Shown here: piece after piece, positions 23,200 through 31,337 of the stretch | Layout: each line of letters starts with the position of its first letter | Position numbering within the stretch: position 1 is the stretch's first letter | DNA from: Streptomyces sp. NBC_00554 | GTDB lineage: Bacteria > Actinomycetota > Actinomycetes > Streptomycetales > Streptomycetaceae | Assembly (NCBI RefSeq): GCF_041431135.1 | Contig: NZ_CP107799.1 | Span: forward strand, 8,432,001-8,496,000 | DNA: 64,000 nucleotides | Direction: 5' to 3' | Position numbers and translations under genes: made by a program | Notes under the pieces: model-generated | The model's input: the letters and a program-made list of their open reading frames with translations, nothing else | Database searches by the model: none | What the model was told of the DNA's origin: nothing

Positions 23200-23886
23200 A
23201 TGGCCGTGCAGATCAACCCCAGCATCCTGTCCGCCGACTTCGCCCGTCTTGCCGAGGAGGCAAAGGCGGTGGAAGGGGCCGACTGGCTCCACGTCGACGT
23301 CATGGACAACCATTTCGTACCGAACCTCACGCTTGGTGTGCCGGTCGTAGAGTCCCTGGCCCGTGCGACGGACACGCCGCTGGACTGCCACCTGATGATC
23401 GAGGACGCCGATCGGTGGGCGCCCCAGTACGTAGAAGCGGGTGCTGGTTCCGTCACCTTCCATGTGGAGGCGGCCGCCGCGCCGGTGCGGCTCGCCCGCG
23501 AAATCCGGGCCAAGGGTGCCCGTGCCTCCATGGCGCTCAAGCCCGCGACCCCGATCGAGCCGTACGAGGATCTGCTTCCCGAGCTCGACATGCTGCTGAT
23601 CATGACGGTCGAGCCCGGATTCGGCGGCCAGGCCTTCCTCGACATCATGCTCCCGAAGATCCGGCGCACTCGCGAGTTGATCAGCAAGCACGGTCTTGAA
23701 CTCTGGCTTCAGGTCGACGGCGGAGTTTCGGCGTCGACGATCGAGCGGTGCGCGGAGGCGGGAGCCGACGTTTTCGTCGCCGGATCGGCGGTGTACGGGG
23801 CATCCGACCCGGCCCAGGCGGTACGTGCATTGCGCACGCAGGCTCAGGACGCGACGGCCCAGGCGTCATGGGCGTGCGACCACTGA
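23200..23886 (+). CDS. rpe: Ribulose-phosphate 3-epimerase
   Basis: 228-residue TIM barrel. The family signatures HVDVMDNHFVPN, DCHLMI, TVEPGFGGQ and QVDGGV carry the catalytic aspartates and metal ligands. It interconverts ribulose 5-phosphate and xylulose 5-phosphate in the pentose phosphate pathway. A SorC-type regulator gene follows after 78 bases in the same direction. Confidence 0.97.
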   Translation: MAVQINPSILSADFARLAEEAKAVEGADWLHVDVMDNHFVPNLTLGVPVVESLARATDTPLDCHLMIEDADRWAPQYVEAGAGSVTFHVEAAAAPVRLAREIRAKGARASMALKPATPIEPYEDLLPELDMLLIMTVEPGFGGQAFLDIMLPKIRRTRELISKHGLELWLQVDGGVSASTIERCAEAGADVFVAGSAVYGASDPAQAVRALRTQAQDATAQASWACDH

Positions 23887-23964
23887 CCGAAGGGAACGTG
23901 AACGCCGCCCATCTGGGCTGATCAAGTACGCCGAATCTGCGAGGATGAACGGCGAATCCAGAGT

Positions 23965-25008
23965 GTGAACAGCAGTGAGGAGATCGCCGTGTCGGGTATG
24001 TCGGCGGGCCGGTCAGCCATGCGGATGGGACCCGCAGAGCTGGTGCAGGCGGCGGCCATGGCCCGCCGCTTCTACCTCGAGGGCAAATCCAAGATCCAGA
24101 TCGCCGAGGAGTTCGGCGTCAGCCGCTTCAAGGTGGCCCGGGTCCTGGAAACCGCTCTCGAACGGGATCTCGTAAGGATCGAGATCCGCGTCCCCGCAGA
24201 ACTGGACGCGGAGCGCTCGGACGCGCTGCGCGCCCGGTACGGACTGAGGCACGCGGTCGTGGTGGAGTCCCCGGCCGAGGCCCAGGAGTCGCCGGACCCC
24301 GAGAACCTCGGCGAGGTCGCCGCGGACCTGCTCGGTGAGCTGGTCAACGAGGGCGATGTGCTCGGCCTCGCCTGGGGCCGCTCCACCATCCACATGGCGG
24401 CGGCGCTCGACCGGCTCCCGCCGTGCACGGTGGTGCAGCTGACGGGGGTGTACGACGCCGGGACCGCCGAACGCGGTTCGGTGGAGGCCGTACGGCGTGC
24501 GGCCCAGGTGTCGGGTGGCGACGCCCACCCGATCTACGCGCCGATGCTGCTGCCCGACGCGGCCACCGCGGCCGCGCTGCGCAACCAGACCGGGATCGCC
24601 CGCGCCTTCGAGTACTTCGACAAGGTGACGGTCGCCTGCGTGTCCATCGGCTCCTGGGAAGCGGGCATCTCGACGGTGCACGACATGCTCACCGAGGAGG
24701 AGCGCGCCCACTACGCCACCCTCGGTGTCGCCGCGGAGATGTCCGCGCACCTCTTCGACACCGAGGGCCGCCGGGTCGGACGTGACCTGGGCGAGCGCTG
24801 CATCACCGTCGAGGCGGACCGGCTGCGCCGCATCCCCGAGGTCGTCGCGATCGCGGGCGGTCAGCGCAAGGGCGCCGCCATCGACGCGGTGCTGCGGTCC
24901 GGGCTCGTCACCAGCCTGGTGACGGACACCTCCGCCGCGGACTATCTGATGACGGCGGGCACGACACCGCGTCCGGCGCTGAACCGGGCGGATCCGGACG
25001 GGCCCTGA
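23965..25008 (+). CDS. SorC/DeoR-type sugar-binding transcriptional regulator
   Basis: 347 residues. An N-terminal HTH (about 28-75; AARRFYLEGKSKIQIAEEFGVSRFKVARVLE type sequence) is joined to a SorC sugar-phosphate-binding domain (about 85-335), with LAWGRSTIHMAAAL and VSIGSWEAGIS typical of that family. The effector is probably a phosphorylated sugar. Its place after rpe suggests control of pentose or sugar phosphate genes, but no target is proven. The GTG at 23965 is the first of several possible starts. Confidence 0.9.
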   Translation: MNSSEEIAVSGMSAGRSAMRMGPAELVQAAAMARRFYLEGKSKIQIAEEFGVSRFKVARVLETALERDLVRIEIRVPAELDAERSDALRARYGLRHAVVVESPAEAQESPDPENLGEVAADLLGELVNEGDVLGLAWGRSTIHMAAALDRLPPCTVVQLTGVYDAGTAERGSVEAVRRAAQVSGGDAHPIYAPMLLPDAATAAALRNQTGIARAFEYFDKVTVACVSIGSWEAGISTVHDMLTEEERAHYATLGVAAEMSAHLFDTEGRRVGRDLGERCITVEADRLRRIPEVVAIAGGQRKGAAIDAVLRSGLVTSLVTDTSAADYLMTAGTTPRPALNRADPDGP

Positions 25009-25091
25009 GGGGTCGAGTCGGGCGGATCCCGACGATTGCTGAGAGTTCGTACGACGCGCCGCGTGGGGGCGGCCGTGGCAGCATCGACGTC

Positions 25092-25520
25092 ATGTTGCCG
25101 CGGTTCGTCCCCCGTCTGCTTGCCGGGCTGGTTCTCTGCCTCGGTGTGCTGCTCACGGGCTGCGCGTCCACCGACAGCGGTACGTCGCCCACCGTCACCA
25201 GTACCGTCCTCGCGGATGTGCCGACCCCGTCCTGGGCCGGGGACCTGCCCACGGTGGCCGCGTCCCGGCTTCCCGCCGAGGCCCGCGCCACCCTCGCGCT
25301 CATCGACGCGGGCGGCCCCTTCCCGTACGCCAAGGACGGCGCCGTCTTCGGCAACTTCGAGCGGGAGCTGCCGCAGCACCAGCGCGGCTACTACCACGAA
25401 TACACGGTCAAAACCCCCGGCGAGAGTGATCGGGGAGCCCGTCGCATTGTCACCGGGCAGGGCGGCGAGATCTACTACACCGATGATCACTACAAGTCGT
25501 TCAGGGCGGTGCTGAGATGA
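25092..25520 (+). CDS. Secreted guanyl-specific ribonuclease (RNase Sa type) with a lipobox
   Basis: 142 residues. The N-terminus is a lipoprotein signal ending LLTGC (C24), so the mature enzyme is probably held on the outer face of the membrane or released. The catalytic domain matches RNase Sa: E103 in HEYTV, R117-R118 in GARRI and H133 in DDHY. It should cut RNA after guanosine. The stop overlaps the start of the barstar gene by four bases (ATGA), so enzyme and inhibitor are coupled. Confidence 0.92.
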   Translation: MLPRFVPRLLAGLVLCLGVLLTGCASTDSGTSPTVTSTVLADVPTPSWAGDLPTVAASRLPAEARATLALIDAGGPFPYAKDGAVFGNFERELPQHQRGYYHEYTVKTPGESDRGARRIVTGQGGEIYYTDDHYKSFRAVLR

Positions 25521-25942
25521 CGCACGACCCGCTCGCGCCGGTGCTCGAAGGAAGCGCGTCCGCCGGTGTCCTCTCCTGGCCCGCCCAGCTGCCCGTGGAG
25601 TCCGCGCTCGAAGCCGCGCGCAAGGCGGGCTGGGAGACCGCGGTCCTGGACCTCGCGGGCGTCACGGACAAGGCCGGGCTCATGACGGCGTGCGCCACCG
25701 CGCTGCGCCTGCCGGACTGGTTCGGCGCCAACTGGGACGCCCTCGCCGACTGCCTCGGCGACCTCGAGTGGTGGCCAGCCCAACAAGGCCGGCTGATCCT
25801 CGTACAGGGCTGGCAGGAGTACGCGGCCCTCTCGCCCGCGGACTGGCGCCTCCTTCAGGAGATCTTCGCCGACGCGGCGGCGCACTGGCGGGGCACGGGC
25901 ACCCCGCTGGCCGTGGTGATGGTACTGGCCGAGTCCCGCTAG
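25517..25942 (+). CDS. Barstar-family ribonuclease inhibitor
   Basis: 141 residues. The barstar core motif LPDWFGANWDALADCL lies at 65-80; D74 and D78 match the acidic residues (Asp35 and Asp39 of barstar) that plug the RNase active site. No signal peptide is visible, so it should act in the cytosol to protect the cell from the RNase encoded just upstream. The genes overlap by four bases. Confidence 0.93.
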   Translation: MTHDPLAPVLEGSASAGVLSWPAQLPVESALEAARKAGWETAVLDLAGVTDKAGLMTACATALRLPDWFGANWDALADCLGDLEWWPAQQGRLILVQGWQEYAALSPADWRLLQEIFADAAAHWRGTGTPLAVVMVLAESR

Positions 25943-26112
25943 CGGGCGGTCATCAGGCGCGGTGTCGGAGGATGCCACAAGCCGTGAGCACGCCTGTCTG
26001 GAGGATCGGCCCGGGCAGTGCATACACGGCGACATGGGACAATGAAGTACGTGCTCTTCCCCCTGGCTGACCTGTCCGGGGGCCACCTCTGATCGACCGG
26101 GATGTGCAGCAC

Positions 26113-27555
26113 GTGCGTTTCCTCAATGACATCCAGCCCCCGTACGACCTGACGTACGACGACGTCTTCATGGTGCCCAGCCGCTCCGCGGTCGGCTCGC
26201 GTCAGGGTGTGGACCTCGCTTCCCCCGACGGCTCGGGCACCACGATCCCGCTGGTCGTCGCCAACATGACGGCGATCGCGGGCCGCCGGATGGCCGAGAC
26301 CGTCGCCCGCCGCGGCGGGCTCGTGGTCATCCCGCAGGACATCCCGATCGAGGTCATCACCGAGGTCGTCTCCTGGGTCAAGGGGCGCCACCTGGTGCTC
26401 GACACCCCGATCATCCTCGCCCCCCACCAGACGGTCGCCGACGCGCTGGCGCTGCTGCCCAAGCGCGCGCACAACGCGGGCGTCGTCGTGGACGAGGACG
26501 GCCGCCCCGTCGGCGTGGTCACCGACGCCGACCTCACCGGCGTAGACCGCTTCACGCAGCTGTCCGAGGTCATGTCCAAGGACCTGCTGCTCCTCGACGC
26601 GGACATCGAGCCGCGCGAGGCCTTCAACAAGCTGGACCACGCCAACCGTCGCTACGCCCCCGCCGTCGACAAGGACGGCAGGCTCGCGGGCATCCTGACC
26701 CGCAAGGGCGCCCTGCGCGCCACCCTGTACACGCCAGCCACCGACGCGAACGGCCGGCTGCGCATCGCCGCCGCCGTCGGCATCAACGGCGATGTCGCGG
26801 GCAAGGCCAAGCAGCTCCTCGACGCGGGCGTCGACACGCTGGTCATCGACACGGCGCACGGCCACCAGGAGTCGATGATCAGCGCCATCAGGACGGTGCG
26901 CGCGCTCGACCCGCAGGTGCCGATCGCGGCGGGCAACATCGTCGCCGCGGAAGGCGTCCGCGACCTGATCGAGGCGGGCGCGGACATCATCAAGGTCGGT
27001 GTCGGCCCCGGCGCCATGTGCACCACCCGCATGATGACCGGCGTCGGCCGGCCGCAGTTCTCGGCGGTGAAGGAGTGCGCCGCCGAGGCGAAGAAGTACG
27101 GCAAGCACGTGTGGGCCGACGGTGGTGTACGGCACCCGCGCGACGTCGCGATGGCGCTGGCCGCGGGCGCGTCCAACGTCATGATCGGCTCGTGGTTCGC
27201 GGGTACGTACGAGTCCCCGGGCGACCTTCAGCAGGACGCGAACGGGCGCCTGTACAAGGAGTCGTTCGGTATGGCGTCCGCCCGCGCGGTCAAGAACCGC
27301 ACGAGCGAGGAGTCGGCGTACGACCGTGCCCGCAAGGCCCTGTTCGAGGAGGGCATCTCCACCTCGCGGATGTTCCTCGACCCGTCCCGTCCGGGCGTCG
27401 AGGACCTGATCGACTCGATCATCGCGGGCGTCCGTTCCTCCTGCACCTACGCGGGTGCCAACTCGCTCGAGGAGTTCGCCGAGAAGGCGATCGTGGGCAT
27501 CCAGAGCGCGGCCGGCTACGCCGAGGGCAAGCCGCTGCACGCCAGCTGGAGCTGA
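26113..27555 (+). CDS. guaB1: GuaB1-type IMPDH-family enzyme, probably GMP reductase
   Basis: 480 residues. It is an IMPDH/GMPR barrel interrupted by a CBS pair at about 90-205. The active-site cysteine is C303 in GPGAMCTTRMMTGVG. Annotated in many genomes as IMP dehydrogenase-like, this GuaB1 family was shown to be a GMP reductase in mycobacteria, so GMP to IMP is the best guess. The GTG at 26113 gives the usual family start RFLNDI and has GGGA 11 bases ahead; a GTG at 26104 is also possible. Confidence 0.9.
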   Translation: MRFLNDIQPPYDLTYDDVFMVPSRSAVGSRQGVDLASPDGSGTTIPLVVANMTAIAGRRMAETVARRGGLVVIPQDIPIEVITEVVSWVKGRHLVLDTPIILAPHQTVADALALLPKRAHNAGVVVDEDGRPVGVVTDADLTGVDRFTQLSEVMSKDLLLLDADIEPREAFNKLDHANRRYAPAVDKDGRLAGILTRKGALRATLYTPATDANGRLRIAAAVGINGDVAGKAKQLLDAGVDTLVIDTAHGHQESMISAIRTVRALDPQVPIAAGNIVAAEGVRDLIEAGADIIKVGVGPGAMCTTRMMTGVGRPQFSAVKECAAEAKKYGKHVWADGGVRHPRDVAMALAAGASNVMIGSWFAGTYESPGDLQQDANGRLYKESFGMASARAVKNRTSEESAYDRARKALFEEGISTSRMFLDPSRPGVEDLIDSIIAGVRSSCTYAGANSLEEFAEKAIVGIQSAAGYAEGKPLHASWS

Positions 27556-27577
27556 CGGCGGCTTTCCCCGTTCTCGT

Positions 27578-27608
27578 ACGGCCCCCGTGGTGTGACCACG
27601 GGGGCCGT
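27578..27608 (+). terminator. Terminator after guaB1
   Basis: Bases 27578-27591 and 27595-27608 form a perfect 14-bp stem with a 3-base loop, 22 bases after the guaB1 stop. Confidence 0.85.
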
Positions 27609-27640
27609 CGGCGTGCGGCTGCCCTGCTCGTCAGGCCATC

Positions 27641-27662
27641 TTGACGTCAAGCTCGCTTGACG
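27641..27662. promoter_or_regulatory. Overlapping dyads ahead of the small HTH gene
   Basis: TTGACGTCAA (27641-27650) is a perfect 10-bp palindrome. It overlaps a second dyad, CGTCAAG (27645-27651) and CTTGACG (27656-27662) with a 4-base spacer. The site ends 13 bases before the start of the gene at 27676 and is a likely operator, perhaps for that protein itself. Confidence 0.6.
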
Positions 27663-27675
27663 CAACGCTGAGGGC

Positions 27676-28071
27676 ATGACGACACCACAGAGCATCGAGC
27701 CGCAGCACACCCTGCTGACCGCCGTGGCCCGCCTCGACGAGCTGCGCGTGCGGGAGTCGCTCGCCGGGGCCGGGAGCGACGCCGAGGCGCTCGACCGGGC
27801 CGGGCTTCTCGAAGCCCTCGCGCTGAGCGAGGTGGTGGCCCGCAAGGCGGCATACGGGCGTCAGCTCACCGTCCGTGCGGCCCGCGAGGCGGGCGCCTCC
27901 TGGTCCCAGATCGGCGCGGCGCTCGGCACCAGCAAGCAGGCCGCCTGGGAGGCGCACACCCGCTGGATCGACGCGCAGGCGGAGGCGTTCGGGCGGCCCG
28001 GGCAGATGGGCTTCGACGAGGACGACGTGGCGCGGGCGCGGGCCGTCGCGGGGGCTCCGGAGGAGGGCTGA
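27676..28071 (+). CDS. Small HTH-domain protein of unknown function
   Basis: 131 residues. A helical N-terminal half leads to a helix-turn-helix-like segment, ASWSQIGAALGTSKQAAW, near residues 74-92. It resembles the motif of the protein at 17507-18055 and is common in small Streptomyces regulators. The C-terminus is acidic. Strong dyads sit right upstream, suggesting autoregulation. No enzymatic motif is seen. Confidence 0.85.
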   Translation: MTTPQSIEPQHTLLTAVARLDELRVRESLAGAGSDAEALDRAGLLEALALSEVVARKAAYGRQLTVRAAREAGASWSQIGAALGTSKQAAWEAHTRWIDAQAEAFGRPGQMGFDEDDVARARAVAGAPEEG

Positions 28072-28161
28072 CCGCGAGGCGTCGGAGGAGGGCCGGAGGA
28101 CGGCTGACCCGGCTCTCGCCCACCGGCTCGCGGGGCCGCCTACGGCTCCTGAAAGAGGCCC

Positions 28162-28246
28162 CGCGCAACCATCGAAAGGCCCCGCGCAACGATCATGCGC
28201 CGAGCCGCGATGAACGCAACGATCTTGCGGAGGCGCGCAAGGTTGC
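28162..28246. promoter_or_regulatory. Phased CGCAAC box array ahead of the permease-asnC pair
   Basis: CGCAAC occurs at 28164-28169, 28185-28190 and 28215-28220, and CGCAAG at 28236-28241. The steps are 21, 30 and 21 bp, close to 2, 3 and 2 helical turns. The third box is part of a perfect palindrome, CGCAA-CGATC-TTGCG (28215-28229). Regular spacing on one DNA face is what Lrp/AsnC octamers prefer. The array lies in the 318-base spacer before the permease; the rest of that spacer shows no gene. Confidence 0.6.
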
Positions 28247-28389
28247 TGCATTACGCCCGCGAAGCCCGGACTCATAGGGTCAATCGCTGTACTTAGTGTG
28301 GCGGGGACTCCGCTCGGCGGGTCCCTGCTGTCAGGGGTGCCGCCGGTCTCCGCCTTTTCCGACCGGCAGCGATGAAGGAGCCAACCCGC

Positions 28390-29856
28390 GTGCTCGACCA
28401 AGGCGCACCCCCGCAGTCCCGCACCTCGCCCGCCCCGCCGTCCCCGGGCATCGGCGCGCGCCTCATGCGCCGCAAGCCCGTGGAACGCCTGGTCGCCGAG
28501 GGTGGCCAGGGCGAGGGAGGCTCGCTCCGGCGCTCCCTCGGACTGTGGCAGCTGACGATGATCAGCATCGGCGCCACCCTGGGCACCGGCATCTTCGTCG
28601 TCCTCGGCGAGGCCGTCCCGAAGGCCGGCCCCGCAGTCACCCTCTCCTTCGTGATCGCCGGCCTCACGGCGCTGTTCTCCGCCCTCTCGTACGCCGAGCT
28701 GGCGGGCACCATCCCGGTCGCCGGGTCCTCGTACTCGTACGCGTACGCAACGATGGGCGAGCTGATCGCCTGGATCTGCGGCTGGTGTCTGGTTCTGGAG
28801 TACGGCGTCTCGGTCGCCGCCGTGGCCGTCGGCTGGGGCGAGTACCTCAACGAGCTGCTCGACGGGACCATCGGCGTCACCATCCCCGACGCGCTCTCCG
28901 CGCCGCCCGGCGACGGGGGCATCTTCAACCTGCCCGCGCTGATCGTGGTCCTGCTCGCGATGGCGTTCCTGCTCGGCGGCGCCCGTGAGTCGGCCCGCGC
29001 CAACACGATCATGGTCGTGGTGAAGATCGCCGCGCTGCTGCTGTTCTGCGCGATCGGCATCCAGGGCTTCCGCTCCGGCAACTACGAGAACTTCATGCCG
29101 CTCGGCATGGCGGGCGTCAGCGCCGCCGGGGCCACGCTCTTCTTCTCGTACATCGGCTTCGACGCCGCCTCCACGGCCGGCGAGGAGGCGACGAACGCGC
29201 AGCGCGACCTGCCGCGCGCCATCATGCTCTCGCTGATCATCGTCACGGCGCTGTACGTCCTCGTCGCGGCCGTCGCTGTCGGCGCGATGCCCTGGCAGCG
29301 GTTCACCGACTCGGAGGCGGCGCTCTCCGGGATCATGGAGGACGTCACGGGCGACGCCTTCTGGGGCACGCTGCTCGCCGCCGGTGCCGTCATCGCCATC
29401 GCCAGCGTCGTCCTGACCGTGCTCTACGGCCAGACCCGCATCCTCTTCGCCATGTCCCGCGACGGGCTCGTGCCCAAGGTGTTCTCGCGCGTTCACCCGA
29501 AGAGCGGTGTGCCCCGTGCCAACACCCTCATCGTGTCGGTTTTCTGCGGAGTGCTCGCCGCCGCGATCCCGCTCGGCCAGCTCGCCGACGCCACCAGCAT
29601 CGGCACGCTCTTCGCCTTCGCGCTGGTCAACATCGCGGTCGTGGTGCTGCGCCGGACCCGTCCCGAGATGCCCCGAACGTTCCGGGTGCCGCTGTCGCCG
29701 GTGCTGCCCGCCCTCGGCTTCGCCTTCTGCGTCTGGATGATGGGCAGCCTCGACACCGTCACCTGGGTGGTCTTCGGGGTCTGGATGGCCGTGGGGCTCG
29801 TGTTCTACTTCAGTTACGGCTACCGCCGGTCCCGTATCGCCACCGTAGAGAAGTGA
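28390..29856 (+). CDS. APC-family cationic amino acid permease
   Basis: 488 residues with about 12 membrane segments. The APC/CAT signature SIGATLGTGIFVVLGEAVPKAGP opens the first helix pair (split here as GATLGTGIF for the substrate site), and FFSYIGFDAASTAGEEA matches cationic amino acid transporters. It should import amino acids, perhaps lysine or arginine. AAGGAG at 28375-28380 favours the GTG at 28390; an ATG at 28372 overlaps that site. An AsnC regulator follows after ten bases. Confidence 0.9.
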   Translation: MLDQGAPPQSRTSPAPPSPGIGARLMRRKPVERLVAEGGQGEGGSLRRSLGLWQLTMISIGATLGTGIFVVLGEAVPKAGPAVTLSFVIAGLTALFSALSYAELAGTIPVAGSSYSYAYATMGELIAWICGWCLVLEYGVSVAAVAVGWGEYLNELLDGTIGVTIPDALSAPPGDGGIFNLPALIVVLLAMAFLLGGARESARANTIMVVVKIAALLLFCAIGIQGFRSGNYENFMPLGMAGVSAAGATLFFSYIGFDAASTAGEEATNAQRDLPRAIMLSLIIVTALYVLVAAVAVGAMPWQRFTDSEAALSGIMEDVTGDAFWGTLLAAGAVIAIASVVLTVLYGQTRILFAMSRDGLVPKVFSRVHPKSGVPRANTLIVSVFCGVLAAAIPLGQLADATSIGTLFAFALVNIAVVVLRRTRPEMPRTFRVPLSPVLPALGFAFCVWMMGSLDTVTWVVFGVWMAVGLVFYFSYGYRRSRIATVEK

Positions 29857-29866
29857 ACCACCCGCA

Positions 29867-30319
29867 GTGCTGAACGATCTCGACGAACGCATCGTGCACG
29901 CCCTCGCCGAGGATGCGCGGCGCTCCTATGCCGACATCGGGCAAGAGGTCGGTCTGTCCGCGCCCGCCGTGAAGCGGCGCGTGGACCGGCTGCGGTCCAG
30001 TGGGGCCATCACCGGGTTCACCGTGCGGGTGGATCCGGCGGCGCTCGGGTGGGAGACCGAGGGGTTCGTCGAGATCTACTGCCGACGGAACACCTCGCCG
30101 GAGACCATTCAGCGGGGGCTGGAGCGGTATCAGGAGGTGGTGGCCGCGTCCACCGTCACCGGGGACGCGGATGCGGTTGTGCAGGTTTTCGCCTCCGACA
30201 TGCGGCACTTCGAGCGGGTGCTGGAGCGGATTGCGGGGGAGTCGTTCGTGGAGCGGACGAAGTCCGTGCTGGTGCTTTCGCCGTTGCTGCGACGGTTTTC
30301 TTCGGGGTCGCCCACGTAG
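29867..30319 (+). CDS. Lrp/AsnC-family transcriptional regulator
   Basis: 150 residues. An N-terminal HTH (LNDLDERIVHALAEDARRS, then YADIGQEVGLSAPAVKRRV) is joined to a RAM domain (about 65-140) that senses amino acids and assembles octamers. It starts with GTG ten bases after the permease and is surely cotranscribed. The CGCAAC arrays at 28162 and 37096 are its likely operators, which would tie the permease to the amidase/monooxygenase genes. Confidence 0.94.
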   Translation: MLNDLDERIVHALAEDARRSYADIGQEVGLSAPAVKRRVDRLRSSGAITGFTVRVDPAALGWETEGFVEIYCRRNTSPETIQRGLERYQEVVAASTVTGDADAVVQVFASDMRHFERVLERIAGESFVERTKSVLVLSPLLRRFSSGSPT

Positions 30320-30348
30320 TCGCTCTGCTGCGGGCGGGTGGGGGCTGG

Positions 30349-30370
30349 TCGCGCAGTTCCCCGCGCCCCT
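30349..30370. repeat. Single arm of an intergenic repeat
   Basis: These 22 bases are identical to 55757-55778, one arm of the hairpin inside the inverted repeat near 55.8 kb. The copy lies between the convergent asnC-type and gntR-type genes. Without its partner arm it makes no long stem here. Confidence 0.85.
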
Positions 30371-30385
30371 TTGGGTCGCTCCTGT

Positions 30386-31126
30386 TCACTCTGCTGTTTT
30401 GCGGGCCAGCGCGTTGTTTCCTATCGAGTTGTGGACGCTGAAGCTCACCGCGTCCGAGCGGTAGCGGTCGTCCGACCATTCCACCGGGCGTCCTTCGCGG
30501 GTTGTGGTGACTCGGCGGACTCGTAGGAGAGGGCTGGTGCGGCGGACGTCGAGGAGGTCGGCGTCCTGGGCACCTGCCGCCACCGCGTCGATGACGTGCT
30601 CTCCGTAGGCGAAGACCAGGCCCGTGTCCTCGAAGAGGCGTTGGGTGACGGAGGGGCAGTCGGGCTCGATGGCCTCGACGGCGGGCGAGATCCAGTCGGC
30701 GTACACGGTGCGCTCCAGGAGGACCGGCTCGCCGTCCAGGCCGCGGACGCGCAGCACGTGCAACACCGTGGTGTTCTCGCGCAGTTGGAGTCGCACAGCG
30801 TCCTCCGCCGTCGCCGGGCGGCGCTCCTGTGTCACTACATGGCCGGTGGCCTCCCGCCCCATCGCGCGCGCCCACTGGGCGAAGCTGCGCAGCTCGGCGA
30901 AGCTCTGGCTGCGGCGGCCGGCCAGGACCACGCGGCGGGCGCCCTGGCGTGAGCCGATGAGTCCCTCGGCGGTCAGGGACGCGACGGCCTGGCGGACCGT
31001 GCCGCGCGAGACGGCGTACTGCGCCGCGAGTTCTGTCTCCGCCGGGAGCAGGCTGCCGACGGTGTACTCCTCGCGGTCGATCGCCCGCCGCAGCTCCTCG
31101 GCGATCTCCTCGTGTCGCGCCGGCAT
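30386..31126 (-). CDS. GntR/HutC-family transcriptional regulator
   Basis: 246 residues. The GntR winged helix (about 5-65; YTVGSLLPAETELAAQYAVS) is joined to a UTRA ligand-binding domain (about 85-235; ending with SDDRYRSDAVSFSV, typical of UTRA). It diverges from the ABC importer operon, with three dyads in the spacer, so it most likely represses that operon until ligand binds. GGGGAAG precedes the ATG. Confidence 0.94.
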   Translation of the reverse strand: MPARHEEIAEELRRAIDREEYTVGSLLPAETELAAQYAVSRGTVRQAVASLTAEGLIGSRQGARRVVLAGRRSQSFAELRSFAQWARAMGREATGHVVTQERRPATAEDAVRLQLRENTTVLHVLRVRGLDGEPVLLERTVYADWISPAVEAIEPDCPSVTQRLFEDTGLVFAYGEHVIDAVAAGAQDADLLDVRRTSPLLRVRRVTTTREGRPVEWSDDRYRSDAVSFSVHNSIGNNALARKTAE

Positions 31127-31237
31127 GCTTCCCCTCTGATTCGGTGACTGTGCACAGAGTGATCACCTTAGTCGAGGCGTGGAGGTGACACGTGTGGGCA
31201 GGGATTGTCCGGGGAATCAGGGGTCAGGGTTTCGCCA

Positions 31238-31296
31238 GTGTTTACGAACACGACATCGAGGGCGGGCCTACTGAGGCCAACTTGTTCAGACAAGTT
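31238..31296. promoter_or_regulatory. Two dyads, probable GntR operators
   Basis: GTGTT-TACG-AACAC (31238-31251) and AACTTGT-TCAG-ACAAGTT (31279-31296) are perfect inverted repeats, both with 4-base spacers, 42 bp apart centre to centre (four turns). The second resembles HutC-type operators of the TTGT-N-ACAA kind. A third palindrome, CTGTGCACAG, lies at 31148-31157 close to the gntR start. They are placed to control both directions. Confidence 0.6.
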
Positions 31297-31337
31297 TCCG
31301 GCTCCATCACACCCTCGTGCGTACTCCTGGAGAGACC

